This document shows, in pieces, positions 31,305 to 41,828 of a stretch of DNA of 64,000 nt (position 1 is the stretch's first letter; each line of letters starts with the position of its first letter). The notes beneath the pieces were generated by a model that worked only from the letters and a program-made list of their open reading frames with translations, searched no databases and had not been told where the DNA came from. This DNA comes from Lasiodiplodia sp. COLG20. Taxonomy: Eukaryota > Ascomycota > Dothideomycetes > Botryosphaeriales > Botryosphaeriaceae. The stretch spans positions 930,001 through 994,000 of the forward strand of contig VNWV01000002.1 in assembly GCA_009801085.1 (NCBI GenBank), given 5' to 3'. Position numbers and translations under genes: made by a program.

Positions 31305-31736
31305 TGATTGATGTGTGCATGCTTGCAGTCACGAAGGGCGGGAGTCCGGGGCGAGGGCGAGGGCGTGGGTCTAGATCAGGTCCACGGACGCTTTTTGTGG
31401 GGAAACAAGCTGGTTTAGTTTTCTGATAGATGATCTGGTGTCGTGGATCGACAGTGAAAAATCCAGAGTGGAGCTACTGAAAAGTTGAGCCTCCGTAATT
31501 TGAACCTCATTTAATCCGAGATCTGTGCAGCTCGTGCGTTGTGACGTAGCAGCCATCATGCGTGAAGTTGGTTGAGCCCGCGGTGCTAGGTGAGCGCACA
31601 ACACAGCTCGGTGCAGGTGCGAGCGACGCGTTTTCCGGGCAAGCGACGCGACTTCTCGGCTTTCATCCGCGCCGTCCATGGTGACTTCTTTTCGCAACTC
31701 CCACCACCAAACTCGCCTCACGGCCTACAGCTCACA
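31305..31736. other. Intergenic between tandem genes
   Basis: 3' flank of coatomer delta and promoter of APC4; nothing specific. Confidence 0.4.
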
Positions 31737-34526
31737 ATGGAGCCCTCGGAGGCACCATCGCTGATGCTGCAGGCCGAGAAGGCCCTGCCGCAGCCTGTTC
31801 ACCCGCGCCTCATATCTTACTGCCCGACGATGGACTTAGTCGCCGTCATCACCCAAGAAGAGACACTGGACGTCTACAGATTGAACGGCCAACGGGCATT
31901 TGGCCTCAAGCGCAAGACCTTCGAGAGCAAGGTCGATTCGATATGCTGGAAATTCAATGGTATAGGCCCTTTTCTGCCCAGCTGGGCAGGATATTGCTCA
32001 GCACGTGATCCCCTCAGGCGCTGACAAACAACCCATTCAGGCCAGCATATTGCCATCGCGTGGGACGATGGCTCCGTCGACATTGTTTCGTCCGAAACAG
32101 GAAAGACAGTCAAACAGGTTCGTCGCGAGGCTGCGAGCTTCGCTGCTGATGACGAGTCAACGCCACGCATCTCTTCACTCGCATGGGGTGTCAACTTCAT
32201 CGACGTTGCCGCTGTGAAAGAGCGCACTGGGGCCTGGGCTCCTAGCGGCGTGCTGTTTGATACGACCGAGGATTGGGACCAGAAGAAAGAAGAAGTTACG
32301 CTCGATGATTTCCTCGAACGGCAACCAGATTTGGCCAAGTTGGGAATTTCGCCGGACCTTCCTGACCAGATTGCGCTGATAGATGTGCAAGATGCTCTTC
32401 CGAAGCTTCCGCTCATCCCAGCTCCGCCGGCAAATCCCTTCCAAATGATGGCAAAGGCGAAGTCGACGGACGCGTTCAGCTCTCAGCAGTCCATTGACGC
32501 AATATTCCATTCACAGCACATGCGGGACAGTAATGCTGTAGATGTACTGCTCGTAGGTTGCGACAATGGAGCTGTTAGCCCTACCATATATGATTCCTTG
32601 GAGATTGGCGGCATGCGGATACCTTCTGAATGGTCTTTACTCAATCAGACGCCGCTCCTTCACGCCTCGCATCCATATTCTTGCAGCCATCTATCACTCA
32701 TAGAAATGAAAAGCGAATCATGGGAGCAGCCACGAGTCGCCCTTGTTCCTCTCACGCTTCGATTCATCCCCTCGAACGGAATATACCTCCACCTCATCGC
32801 ATCCAAGACTGCTCAACTACAAAACCTCCTGCAGTATCTGCAATCATGCCTTCGAACCATCATCGCATACTTCCATAATGCGCGAGACCTGCCTTCGAGG
32901 TTTATGCGGAACATCAGCGAGACACTGGAGGAAAAGGGAGAGGGCGACCTCATCTCGAACCTTTACCATCTGGCTGTAACGGGACACTGTCCTCCGACTA
33001 TTAAGGAGTGGTTAGTTGATGAACTGGCAGAAAATGCATGTAAAAACATATCTCGCAATTTTCGTAACCATTGCTAACACTGCAGTAGGGTCACAAAAGA
33101 TGGGATCAAGCTGCAAGCCAGGGCTACACCAAGGTATTAGAGATAACCCACGAAAACATCATACCTGCTCTCGACCGAACAAGCATTGTAGTGAGCATGC
33201 TTCGTGGTCTTGCTCGCTACACAGGGTCTAGTAAAATCATTAATGTCCCTCCAGAGGAACTTAGCAATATCCTCGATACCCTTCGCTGTCTTCGTCTTCT
33301 TGCACACAATGTATTGATCTACGCTGGGGAAGAGCGGCGTCAGTTCACCGCATTTTCTAAATGGCTCCGTCATGAGATCGACACGCAAGCAACCGATCCC
33401 TCTTCACAGTCTGCAGAAGAGGCAGCAGACAGAGATCCTGGTCTTGATCATGGCCTGCTGCTGGCCTACATTCCTGGTGCTCTGACCAAGAGCAAGCTCG
33501 CACCTTTCTTGAGACGCCAAGCGGATATAATCGACCCCAGACCCGAACTTTTGGCATATGAGCACGTAAAGCTGAACATGAGCACCCATCGTCAAGACGG
33601 GTCGATCCCAGATGGAAGTCTGTGTGCTTGGACTCTTCAAGAGATTTTACAGTCACAATGCCGGGAGCTTTTCGCACAGATGACGGCCTGGCAAGCAAAA
33701 AACAGCACCATGGATTGCGGTGTGGTTTTGGAAAATGGTGCTGTTTCTGAAGCCAGAGATGTGAGGATGGTCTTCGAGGTATGTGCAATGTTGACTCGAT
33801 AGCATCGAGTATCGCTGACATCTCCATAGAAGTTAGAGGATACCTCTGATATCTCGACCTATTTGGTTCTTGTTCCTCAACATGCTAAGAGTGAGGGTAA
33901 GGTGAATGGTTATTCTGATAACTACTTGAGCTAATCATCTTTAGTACGGCTCCATCGCATTGTCCATTGCGACATATTCAATGATATTGAGCATTCTGTC
34001 CGCTCCATGCAAGCTGTTACCATCCAGTTCCGCGGCTGCGAAATCAAGGATGTCAAATTCGTCGACGACAACACCTTCATGGTCCTCCTTCGCAGAGATG
34101 GTCAGCCCCCGCAAACCTGGTCGTTCCAAACCCTGCTGACATAAACTAGACTCCTCTTATCTCCTTTCCCTCCCATATTCCTCCTACGCTACCGAGCAGA
34201 CCCCCAGTACCCTTCATCACTCATCGGAGCCTATGTTCCAGCCCGCCAGCGCTTATTCTCTGCCTGATGGCATGCCTTTACCAGACGAATCCCGCCAAAT
34301 TTGGGACTTGGACACGCCTGATTGCTGGGCGCCATTTGTGAAACACGTGTTCCCTTCGAGCGAGCGCTTCACGCCGATCAAGATCGATGTCAACGGCCGA
34401 AAGGATCGGCGCGTCGTATGCGTTCTGGGCGACGATCTCAAGCATTACAAGATCTACGATCTGGACTACGACAGCGGCAAGGAAGGGGATGGAGATACAA
34501 CAGTCGATACGATCATGAGTGGCTGA
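31737..34526 (+). CDS. APC4: Anaphase-promoting complex subunit 4
   Basis: Six exons: 31737-31959, 32041-33035, 33089-33778, 33830-33896, 33945-34100 and 34150-34526, giving 835 aa. The N-terminal WD40 region has SYCPTMDLVAVITQEETLDVYRLNGQ and SICWKFNGQHIAIAWDDGSV (PF12894). The long helical APC4 domain includes ARDLPSRFMRNISETLEEKG and the conserved GHKRWDQAASQGY. The C-terminus FTPIKIDVNGRKDRRVVCVL is characteristic. Apc4 is a scaffold of the APC/C platform joining Apc1, Apc5 and the catalytic module. Oddity: the junction 33035/33089 only keeps frame if the intron uses a GC donor (GCATGT) and a TAG acceptor; the nearby GT donor is out of frame. The other four introns are GT..AG. Confidence 0.88.
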
Positions 34527-34839
34527 GCGCGCAGCACTCGACGGATCAAGGATGATGGAAATGCCCAATTAAGGTTGCCTGGGCTCTTGCAGCATTTGGA
34601 GCAAGGTACATTGAAGTAATCAGTCTTCGTTCTGATGATGCTCGCGAGGGTGCAAGAAGAATTTCGGCTACACAGGAAATAGCTTTATCAACTTGGGAAA
34701 GGATGTTCGTTTCTAGACTTAAGAGGTATTAGAAACTTTCCTACGCGATTGTTGTGTCGTGTTTGAATGACTTGTTGCAATGGGAACTTCAGTAATAGTG
34801 CAGAAAAAACAACACAGGGTATCATAATCATTGTCCACT
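34527..34839. other. Intergenic between convergent genes APC4 and SWC5
   Basis: Shared 3' flank; no gene. Confidence 0.4.
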
Positions 34840-36051
34840 CTAGGTCTTCAATATGGCCTTCGCAGCCCGCCTCTCCTCCTCCCTTCTTTCGTCCACCCGG
34901 TTCAAGAAATCCATACGACCAAGGTAGCCCTCCTTAGCGCGTTCGTACTCGTCCAGCTCGTCCGCAATGCCCTCTTTATCGACATAGCCTGCCCAATCCA
35001 GTCTACTCTTATCTACCGTATTGAGCTTCTGTGCCTTCTCTCTGCTCTTCTTGGCTGCAGCGGCTACCGCATTCGTATCTTGAGCGCCTGCAGTGGTAAA
35101 TGTAGGGAGGAGCGTGGTAGCAGTGGGATCAAGGAGCGCGCGACGATGCGCCCAGGTCAGCTGTTTCTCCGGTGACAGTCCTTTTACTTCGGCAGTGGGG
35201 TTCGGATCGAAACGTGAGGGGCGGTGAAGTGGTCGACGTACGGCAGGCTTGTCCGTCTCCTGCTCTCCTTCTCCTTCCGTGATGTCTTTTCCGTCCGTGT
35301 CAGGCGTTGCGGAGGACTCTGCCGCCTTTTTACTAGAAGATAATTGCTTATCCAGCTTCTCTTGCTGTTGGGCGAGGTATAGCTTCGCTTCCGCCGAAGA
35401 CTTTGGCACTTGGCGTTCTTCTGTTATGCGGTCGCCGGCAAAGTCATACGTCCGCTTGATCGTAATCATCTCCTCTTCGGCCTCTTCCGGGCGAATAGCA
35501 TCCTGGGCTTCCTCCTGCCCTTTTCCTGCTTCTTTGCCTCTCATTCCCTCGTCCCCCTTCGCCTCCTCATCATTTGTCTTCCCCACCGGAGCCGTGCTCA
35601 ACGCCGCCCAGATCGCATCCACATCCGCCGTCGCGCCGTCCACGCGCGCTAGTGGCCTCTTCTCCTTCTTTTCCGCCCGCCGCTGCGCGCGTGTCTTGAC
35701 CAGGCCTCCTTCGCCACCGTCGTCGCTCAAAAATTCTACGTCGTCATCACCGTCCGCCTCCTGGCGCTGCTTCTTGTTGCCGCCACGCTGTTGCTGATGC
35801 CGCCGCCGCGCGGCCGCGATGGTGGCCTCGTCACCCGAGTCGAGCTCGTCATCATCGTCGCCCGCGCCGCGCTTACGCTTACCGCTTTTCTTTGCGGGCT
35901 TCGCGCTTTTCTTAGCCTCGCCCTCGTCATCGGAACTGGAGATGGAGGCATCGTCGGCGGCGGCTGCTTCGGCGGCGGTGGGATCGAATTCTTCGTCCGA
36001 GGCGGAGTTGTAGTCAGAGTCTTGGAGAGCGAGGAGGGGATCGTCTGCCAT
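34840..36051 (-). CDS. SWC5: SWR1 chromatin-remodelling complex subunit Swc5 (BCNT/CFDP1 family)
   Basis: Intronless, 403 aa from the ATG at 36051 (MADDPLLALQDSDYNSASDE). The frame continues upstream, but MADDP fits the family start. The acidic Asp/Glu/Ser N-terminus (DEE, SSSDDE, DDDDELDSGDE) is the histone-binding region. The middle is Lys/Arg/Glu-rich. The C-terminal BCNT domain (about 335-400) reads SRLDWAGYVDKEGIADELDE then YLGRMDFLNRVDERREE, the signature of the family. Swc5 is required in the SWR1 complex for exchanging H2A for H2A.Z at nucleosomes. The repeated acidic runs are low complexity and poorly conserved; the BCNT end makes the call secure. Confidence 0.93.
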   Translation of the reverse strand: MADDPLLALQDSDYNSASDEEFDPTAAEAAAADDASISSSDDEGEAKKSAKPAKKSGKRKRGAGDDDDELDSGDEATIAAARRRHQQQRGGNKKQRQEADGDDDVEFLSDDGGEGGLVKTRAQRRAEKKEKRPLARVDGATADVDAIWAALSTAPVGKTNDEEAKGDEGMRGKEAGKGQEEAQDAIRPEEAEEEMITIKRTYDFAGDRITEERQVPKSSAEAKLYLAQQQEKLDKQLSSSKKAAESSATPDTDGKDITEGEGEQETDKPAVRRPLHRPSRFDPNPTAEVKGLSPEKQLTWAHRRALLDPTATTLLPTFTTAGAQDTNAVAAAAKKSREKAQKLNTVDKSRLDWAGYVDKEGIADELDEYERAKEGYLGRMDFLNRVDERREEERRAAKAILKT

Positions 36052-36359
36052 GTTGAGTTGGTCGGCAGGTCTGGTGGTGGGAACAGGTGGAGGTGTGGAA
36101 GTGGTGAGGTCGTGGATAAGAAAGTGAAAGTGGACCAGCTTTGGGTGACGCGCCGCGCCGCGGATGTACGGGCGGGCCAGAAACGCTAAAACGCAGAAAC
36201 TATTGCGAATTACGGCGGGCTGAAACAACCACACGAGCAAATCCCAATCAAGTAATACCCAACTTTGCACAGGGCACTGTAACATGCTGTTCTGAAGAAG
36301 CAATTCGCATTCATGTCATAATAATAATAAATTTCTAATACTCATCCCAGAAGAATATT
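36052..36359. other. Intergenic, SWC5 promoter side
   Basis: Contains an ATA/ATAATAATAATAA microsatellite around 36319-36330; no gene. Confidence 0.4.
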
Positions 36360-36920
36360 TTACTTCCTGATGCTGTTCGACTCGCCCTTGCCCAAGTGCT
36401 CCTGCACCGTACCGCCAATTGATCCCTTGTCTGTGAACTGCTTTCCAATGGCGCCCTGCGCATCGAAAGGACCTCCAAGCTTCTGTGCAGTGCCGCCAAT
36501 GGCTCCCTGAGCTGTTGTTATTGATAAACAGTTAGCCGCAGAGTTTTGCTAAATATAGCAATTGGACACTGTCGAATATTATAATGGAGTACCTACTTGT
36601 AAACTGTTTTCCGATGGAGCCCTCTGAGCTGAACATCGAAGTGCCAGTTCCAGACGTCTTGGCACCCATAGGCTCCTTTTTTTGTTTCAAATCAGTAATG
36701 GGACTCCACGCGACGATATGCGAAGACGTACGCTTCTGATCTGAGACTCCTCGTGGATACCCTCATTGAGATCGACGTTCTTGTGGGCGCTGGAGATTTG
36801 AGATCAGCATTTGCGGACTTCGACCGACCGATGTTTCGGAGAAGCGTACGAAGAGGCGCCAGCCTCCATAGTCCTGGCGCTTTGGTCGCCGTCGAATTGG
36901 TTCTTGGAGTAGCCAGACAT
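36360..36920 (-). CDS. Small Gly-rich repeat protein, hydrophilin-like
   Basis: Four exons (36920-36850, 36789-36732, 36675-36597, 36511-36360) encode 119 aa; too short and too split to be seen as one ORF. The start is MSGYSKNQFDGDQSARTMEA; exon 2 gives AHKNVDLNEGIHEESQIRS. The C-terminal half is two tandem copies of a roughly 25-residue unit, GSIGKQFTSQGAIGGTAQKLG and GAIGKQFTDKGSIGGTVQEHLG. No signal peptide or hydrophobic core is present. The composition (Gly, Gln, Ser, Lys; no Cys or Trp) is that of hydrophilins/LEA-like stress proteins, which is an inference. It is divergent from the gene at 37492 over a 571-bp spacer. Confidence 0.75.
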
Positions 36921-37491
36921 ATTTGCGGATTGGAATGTCAAATGGTAAAATGTAGCTTTGTTTGACGGGAGCTGATGGTTATGTGTAGAGACGGCCGAGT
37001 ATGGAGTAGAACTTATATGCTTGGTAGCATGTGCAGGTGCGTCATTGAAAGGAGCCAGCTTCGCGCTTGTGATATCATCATTGCGAATTCGACGAGATCT
37101 GAGATCTGGAAGCTACACCTCTTGTGGGATGATGGATCATCTTGAATAGGCAAGGGCTGACCCGATCTGCGCTATGCGGGAGGATCCGCAACTAAGCGGG
37201 TGATGTACGTCACGAAGTCATGTAACTGGCGGTCCATGCCCAAAAGACCCCGCATTCTCCAAGTACCTGTCAAGCCTGTCTCCACGTGGTCTCCGCTTTT
37301 AGCTACGCATCCGCGCTTATGACACGACGGCAGCACATGCAGCGGTCATAGAAGGCCACGTGGTGGAATTTCTTAGCATCTTAACAAAGCCGAAGGCGAT
37401 AAATAATTTAACTTCCACAATAATGCAGCTCACTCACTGAACCCACGGTAACTTTGCACAGAATCCAGAATCAGCATCCATAGCCGCGAGA
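36921..37491. promoter_or_regulatory. Divergent promoter region
   Basis: 571-bp head-to-head spacer between the small repeat protein and the coiled-coil protein gene. No site can be assigned with confidence. Confidence 0.4.
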
Positions 37492-38514
37492 ATGCCGGAA
37501 CTTTGCCGCATTGTGGACAGCTTCAAGGACCCGCCTAGGTCCAGCTTAGCCGAGGTACTCAAGCAGAGAATTCCTAAGCCTGAAGAACGGTGGACAAAGC
37601 GCGAGTTGCGACCAAGACTGGAGAGCGCAACTGTTGAAGGGTTGTCCCCAGGAGAGTGCCGAATCATCCAGTACAGGACTTTACTTGCAGACCTCGTGCA
37701 GCACAATCATACAGTAACGACAACAGATCAACCTGCGTCCGGCAGCATGGCCGAGGAAGACGACAAAAGATGGCTGCTAACGAACCTGAGCGATCGGTGG
37801 ATACGGAAGCTCGAAACTGCCGCTGGTCGAGAGTTGCAAAGGCAAAAAGAAGATGATGCCAAAGAGCAGCACCGTAGGATCATGAGCGGTCAGCTTTGGA
37901 GTGAAGCGGAGTGGGAAATGATACGGGCTAAGAACCACAAGATTGAACGGGCGGCAAACAAGAAGATGTGGCAAGAGTGCAAGATGATGGTATTGAAAGA
38001 CTGGAAGAAATTGTCGGGATTTGACTATACAGACAAAGTCCAGGACCTGCTGGATTTGCAAGCCTTTCATGACATACAGAAGGCTGAGCTCAATGCTCGC
38101 ACGGATACGGCTCAAGCCCTGGTCTCGCGGGCTATGTGTAAAACAGAAAGTCTTGCGGAAGCTGCTAACAGCCGCCTCGACGTGCTTGAGAACCAGACAG
38201 AGACAACTGAGTCTTTGCTAGATCTATCCGAAGAGAGCATGCTAAGGGTCCATACGCGAGTTCGCAGGCTAATGGCGACAGACGTCAATGACGAAATTGC
38301 CCGTGAAGAGGAGATGCGGCGACGTCTTCAACATCCAAAGGCTCTGGATTACATGTTTGAAGGTAAAACCGAGTTGGAGGCGGCAAGAGCAGTGGTGAAC
38401 TCGACTAGGAGGTTCGTAGAAAATATTGAAGAGGACCTCGAAAAGATGATTCTAGCGACCGTGGACACGATAAGCGCCCTAAAGGATGCGCGGCTGGCGT
38501 TGGACTTCCAGTAA
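37492..38514 (+). CDS. Unknown helical/coiled-coil protein
   Basis: Intronless, 340 aa from the first ATG (MPELCRIVDSFKDPPRSSLA). It is rich in Glu, Lys, Arg and Ala, and almost entirely predicted helical from residue 90 on. Segments such as LETAAGRELQRQKEDDAKEQ, and VHTRVRRLMATDVNDEIARE near 250, are typical coiled coil. No signal peptide, membrane segment, metal site or catalytic motif is seen. Codon use matches its neighbours, so it appears to be a genuine gene. Function not recognised. Confidence 0.7.
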   Translation: MPELCRIVDSFKDPPRSSLAEVLKQRIPKPEERWTKRELRPRLESATVEGLSPGECRIIQYRTLLADLVQHNHTVTTTDQPASGSMAEEDDKRWLLTNLSDRWIRKLETAAGRELQRQKEDDAKEQHRRIMSGQLWSEAEWEMIRAKNHKIERAANKKMWQECKMMVLKDWKKLSGFDYTDKVQDLLDLQAFHDIQKAELNARTDTAQALVSRAMCKTESLAEAANSRLDVLENQTETTESLLDLSEESMLRVHTRVRRLMATDVNDEIAREEEMRRRLQHPKALDYMFEGKTELEAARAVVNSTRRFVENIEEDLEKMILATVDTISALKDARLALDFQ

Positions 38515-38680
38515 CAGATAGCATGTAGAACTGCTAAAGAATATTTCATTAGCTAGTAGTTCTCGCAATGGACGCCGTCCAAAGCATCCTTCTACTAGGA
38601 GGAAAATTGATAGACAGATCATCCTAATTCTGAAACGAGGGAGGTGTCGCAGCTTAAGGCTAACGTGAAGTTAATTTTTC
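38515..38680. other. Intergenic
   Basis: 3' flank of the coiled-coil gene; no feature seen. Confidence 0.35.
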
Positions 38681-38873
38681 GCTCATGTCACGGGTAGTTA
38701 AAGCTATTGTCCGGTTGTGCGGACGTGAATTCATAATTTTTAATTCGACATTTACACCCGGACAATAGCTTCAGCTATGCATATGAATTTTTCATTTTTG
38801 AAGAAAAAAGAGAACTTCAGCTGAGAATCCTGCTATCCTTCGCGCTAGTCTTCGGCTGCAGTACCGCTCTGTA
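38681..38873. mobile_element. Foldback element copy, left TIR missing
   Basis: The inner palindrome begins near 38695; its left arm carries an 8-nt insertion (ATTGTCCGGTTGTGCGGACG). The right TIR, read inward, is TACAGAGCGGTACTGCAGCC and ends at TA 38872-38873. No matching left TIR upstream, so the copy is 5'-truncated. Confidence 0.8.
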
Positions 38874-39664
38874 GTTGTTAGCGTAACCAGGAGACGCAGA
38901 AGTAGAAGCGCTTGCGTAGACGTGAATGTACGGTAAAGGGGTCCGAGCATCTAGATAAACATAACAGCCTCCGAGCAATCGCAGTGATAAGTGGACTCGT
39001 TGAGCTCCAATTAGCGATTCTCTGTTAGTCACCGGCAGAGCGGTTTCTCGAGCGACCAAGGTGCATGAGAACAGCAAAGCCTGGAATGGGGGCTGGGCGG
39101 TCCGATCTCATCCGCATCGCGGGCCGGCATGACGTAAGGCGGCGGATCTCCTGGGCGCGTCGGCAAAGGCGCGTCGAATCCGGATGGCAGGTCGGAAGCA
39201 CGTCAGCGCGGAAAAAGTTTTGCACCATGCTCTGCGCGGCTGCCCTCCCAAAGCCGCGCTCCCCGACAGCCGCAATGGTTCAGAAACGGCAACAACAGCG
39301 GTGCAAGAGGCTCTCCGGGCGATGATGTCGAGCGGGTTTGAGGCAGGTGGCAGGGGAGGGTCCCAACGTACGGAACGGGGTTAAGACCGACCTATCTGCG
39401 CGTCGCGGCAAAACTCGCAGCCGCCTGCCGCCCCCGTTCGCAGGCAGCTGACCGGCCACAATCTTTCGCCGCGCTGGCCCTCGGGTTTATCCGGGAATCT
39501 GGGCGAGTTTTGCCGCCAGCCCGACGCTTTGACCCTGGCGCAGTGGAAAGCTTTGAGCGGCATCCCTAAAGAAACGTCGACAAGTCTTCGATTCTCTCTC
39601 CCCGTCCACTTCCCCATCTCCACTCCACCGCGTCGTCGCTCCCTCCTCCGTCGCGACTCTCACA
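38874..39664. promoter_or_regulatory. Upstream region of the phosphate carrier gene
   Basis: Intergenic. The pyrimidine-rich stretch at 39590-39660 just before the ATG is typical of highly expressed fungal genes. Confidence 0.45.
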
Positions 39665-40851
39665 ATGGCCTCTAAGATTGACGAGATCAAGGCGAAGGCC
39701 GAGGCTGCTAAGCCCGGCCAGCTCAGCGGCCTCCAGCTGTACTCCCGCTTCGCCTTCGCCGGCGCTGTCTGCTGCTCCGTCACCCACGGTGCCCTGACCC
39801 CCGTCGATGTGTAAGTTGCCTCCTCTCGCCCCGTCTGATGGCATTGCTGCGTGCCCGCGCCGCCTCGTTGCGCGCCGCTGCCTTTCCAGACGCCCTCTTC
39901 CGCATGCCCGGTGCTGACCGCTCTATCTGTACAGCGTCAAGACCTCCATCCAGCTTGACCCCATCAAGTACAACCGCGGTCTCATCGGCGGCTTCAAGCA
40001 GATCATTGGCGAGAAGGGCTTCGGCGCTGTGTGGACCGGTGTCGGCCCTACCTTCGCTGGTTACTTCCTCCAGGGTGCCTTCAAGTTCGGTGGTTACGAG
40101 TTCTTCAAGCAGCAGTCCATCAACGCTCTCGGCTACGAGACCGCTGCCAACAACCGTACCGCTGTCTACCTCGCTTCGTCCGCCGCCGCCGAGTTCTTCG
40201 CCGATATCGCTCTCTGCCCTCTCGAGGCTACCCGTATCCGTCTCGTCTCTGACCCCTCCTTCGCTAACGGTCTCATCGGCGGTTTCACCAAGATCCTGAA
40301 GACCGAGGGTGTTGGCGCTTTCTACTCTGGTTTCGGTCCCATCCTCTTCAAGCAGTACGTATTTCACTAGACCTCATTTTTCCACAAGGACGCCCGCTAA
40401 GACATATAGGGTTCCTTACACCATGGCCAAGTTCGTCGTCTACGAGAAGGTCTCCGAGGCCATCTACCAGCGCGTTGACAAGAGCACCCTGTCCAACCCC
40501 GCTCAGACTGCCGTCAACCTTGGCTCCGGTCTGATTGCTGGTTTCGCTGCCGCCATCGTCTCCCAGCCCGCCGACACCATGCTCTCCAAGATCAACAAGA
40601 CCAAGGGCGCCCCTGGTGAGGGTACCACCTCCCGTCTGATCAAGATCGCCAAGGAGCTCGGCCTCCGCGGCTCGTACGCCGGTATTGGTGCTCGTCTGTT
40701 CATGGTGTACGTACCCCTTGTTCGTCCTACTTACTACAAACGCTAATCAAGCCTTAGTGGTACTCTTACTGCTGGTCAGTTCGCCATCTATGGCGACATC
40801 AAGAAGGCCCTCGGTGCAGTTGGCGGAGTCGAGATCTCTCCTTCTAAATAA
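39665..40851 (+). CDS. MIR1: Mitochondrial phosphate carrier
   Basis: Four exons (39665-39810, 39935-40354, 40410-40706, 40758-40851) encode 318 aa; yeast Mir1 is 311. The first intron is 124 nt, the others about 50. Three mitochondrial-carrier repeats are visible. Repeat 1 has [19 protein letters not shown]. Repeat 2 has [14 protein letters not shown] (PxE in place of PxD, as in phosphate carriers). Repeat 3 has [16 protein letters not shown]. The sequence [15 protein letters not shown] is diagnostic of the phosphate group. It imports Pi with H+ across the inner membrane for ATP synthesis. Strong codon bias (C-ending codons) suggests high expression. Confidence 0.96.
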
Positions 40852-41278
40852 ACGGTGGATAATATCGTAGAGAAAAGGGATTAGATGGAGGAGATGCGGA
40901 GAGTGGAGGAATAGAGTCCGACGCCTGGGTAAAACCGGACGGCGGCAAAACATGCTATTTTTTGGTCGTTTGCGCTGGCTGTTTTATGAGCATTTTCCGG
41001 ATCGTTCTCTCGTCTTGACTAGCCTTGGAAGAGGGGCCGTCGTGTTATAGATTAGACGTGTCCGGGCCGGAAGAGGATAAAGACTCGGAACTGTAACATA
41101 GCCCGCTTCATTAATTAGCTAGGGTATTAGATGGGAAAGAGTTCTGACGCAATTCTGGCTTGTCTGTGCGCTTGACAGTGAGGTGCTGTTGTGGAGAAAC
41201 ACCGTCCGGGGGACCTTTGCGGAGGAAGGGCAACGGAATCGCCCCGGACGGGGGAGAGCCGAAGGCTGGCGCGAAGAA
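40852..41278. other. Intergenic with a stray TIR fragment
   Basis: No gene. At 41256-41280 the string GCCGAAGGCTGGCG then CGAAGAATA is a fragment of the MITE terminal repeat directly abutting the copy at 41279. Confidence 0.6.
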
Positions 41279-41468
41279 TACAGTCCCCTCTCGCAGCCGA
41301 TGGCTAGCGTGGGTTTGTTTTTTGCTCATGTCGTGGGTATTTGAAGCTATCGTCCGGACGAGAATGTCGAATTAAAAATTCTACATATACGTCCCGACGA
41401 TAGCTTCAACCGCCCATGATTTGAGTGAAACAAGTTCAGTTAGTCTGTGGCTGCAATACCCCTCTGTA
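41279..41468. mobile_element. Short complete foldback MITE
   Basis: 190 bp. Left end TACAGTCCCCTCTCGCAGCC; right end, read inward, TACAGAGGGGTATTGCAGCC; TA at both ends. Inner palindrome 41335-41418. It is inserted inside or next to an older TIR fragment at 41256-41280. Confidence 0.85.
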
Positions 41469-41828
41469 GAGGCTGGGGCCGAGGCCATTCGCTAGGCTGA
41501 CCCCACGTCAACGGCGTTCCCATGGGCAGTCCTTATCGATGCGTGGTCTGTCGATGAGCAGGTTCGCCCCACATGTGAAGATGCGGGCGTTCTAAGTGGG
41601 GCGGTTCTCTGCAAGTCATGCTGGGGTCCTACAGGGCCCGAGCAAGCTTTGGATGTTTGTTGAACCTGGCCGACGCTACAACTACGTAACCTCTGCAGCT
41701 AGAAATGTTCCCAAAGCAGGCTTCAAACTGCGCCTACATATGGCGCGTCTTTCACCTCCTGGTTGATTTCCTTGCGATCCTCCATTTTGTCGGTCTGTAG
41801 AAGCAAAGTATCTCATCAGAACAAAAAC
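41469..41828. promoter_or_regulatory. Upstream region of the amylase gene
   Basis: Intergenic; the MITE at 41279 ends 360 bp before the ATG, so it lies within likely promoter distance. Confidence 0.4.
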
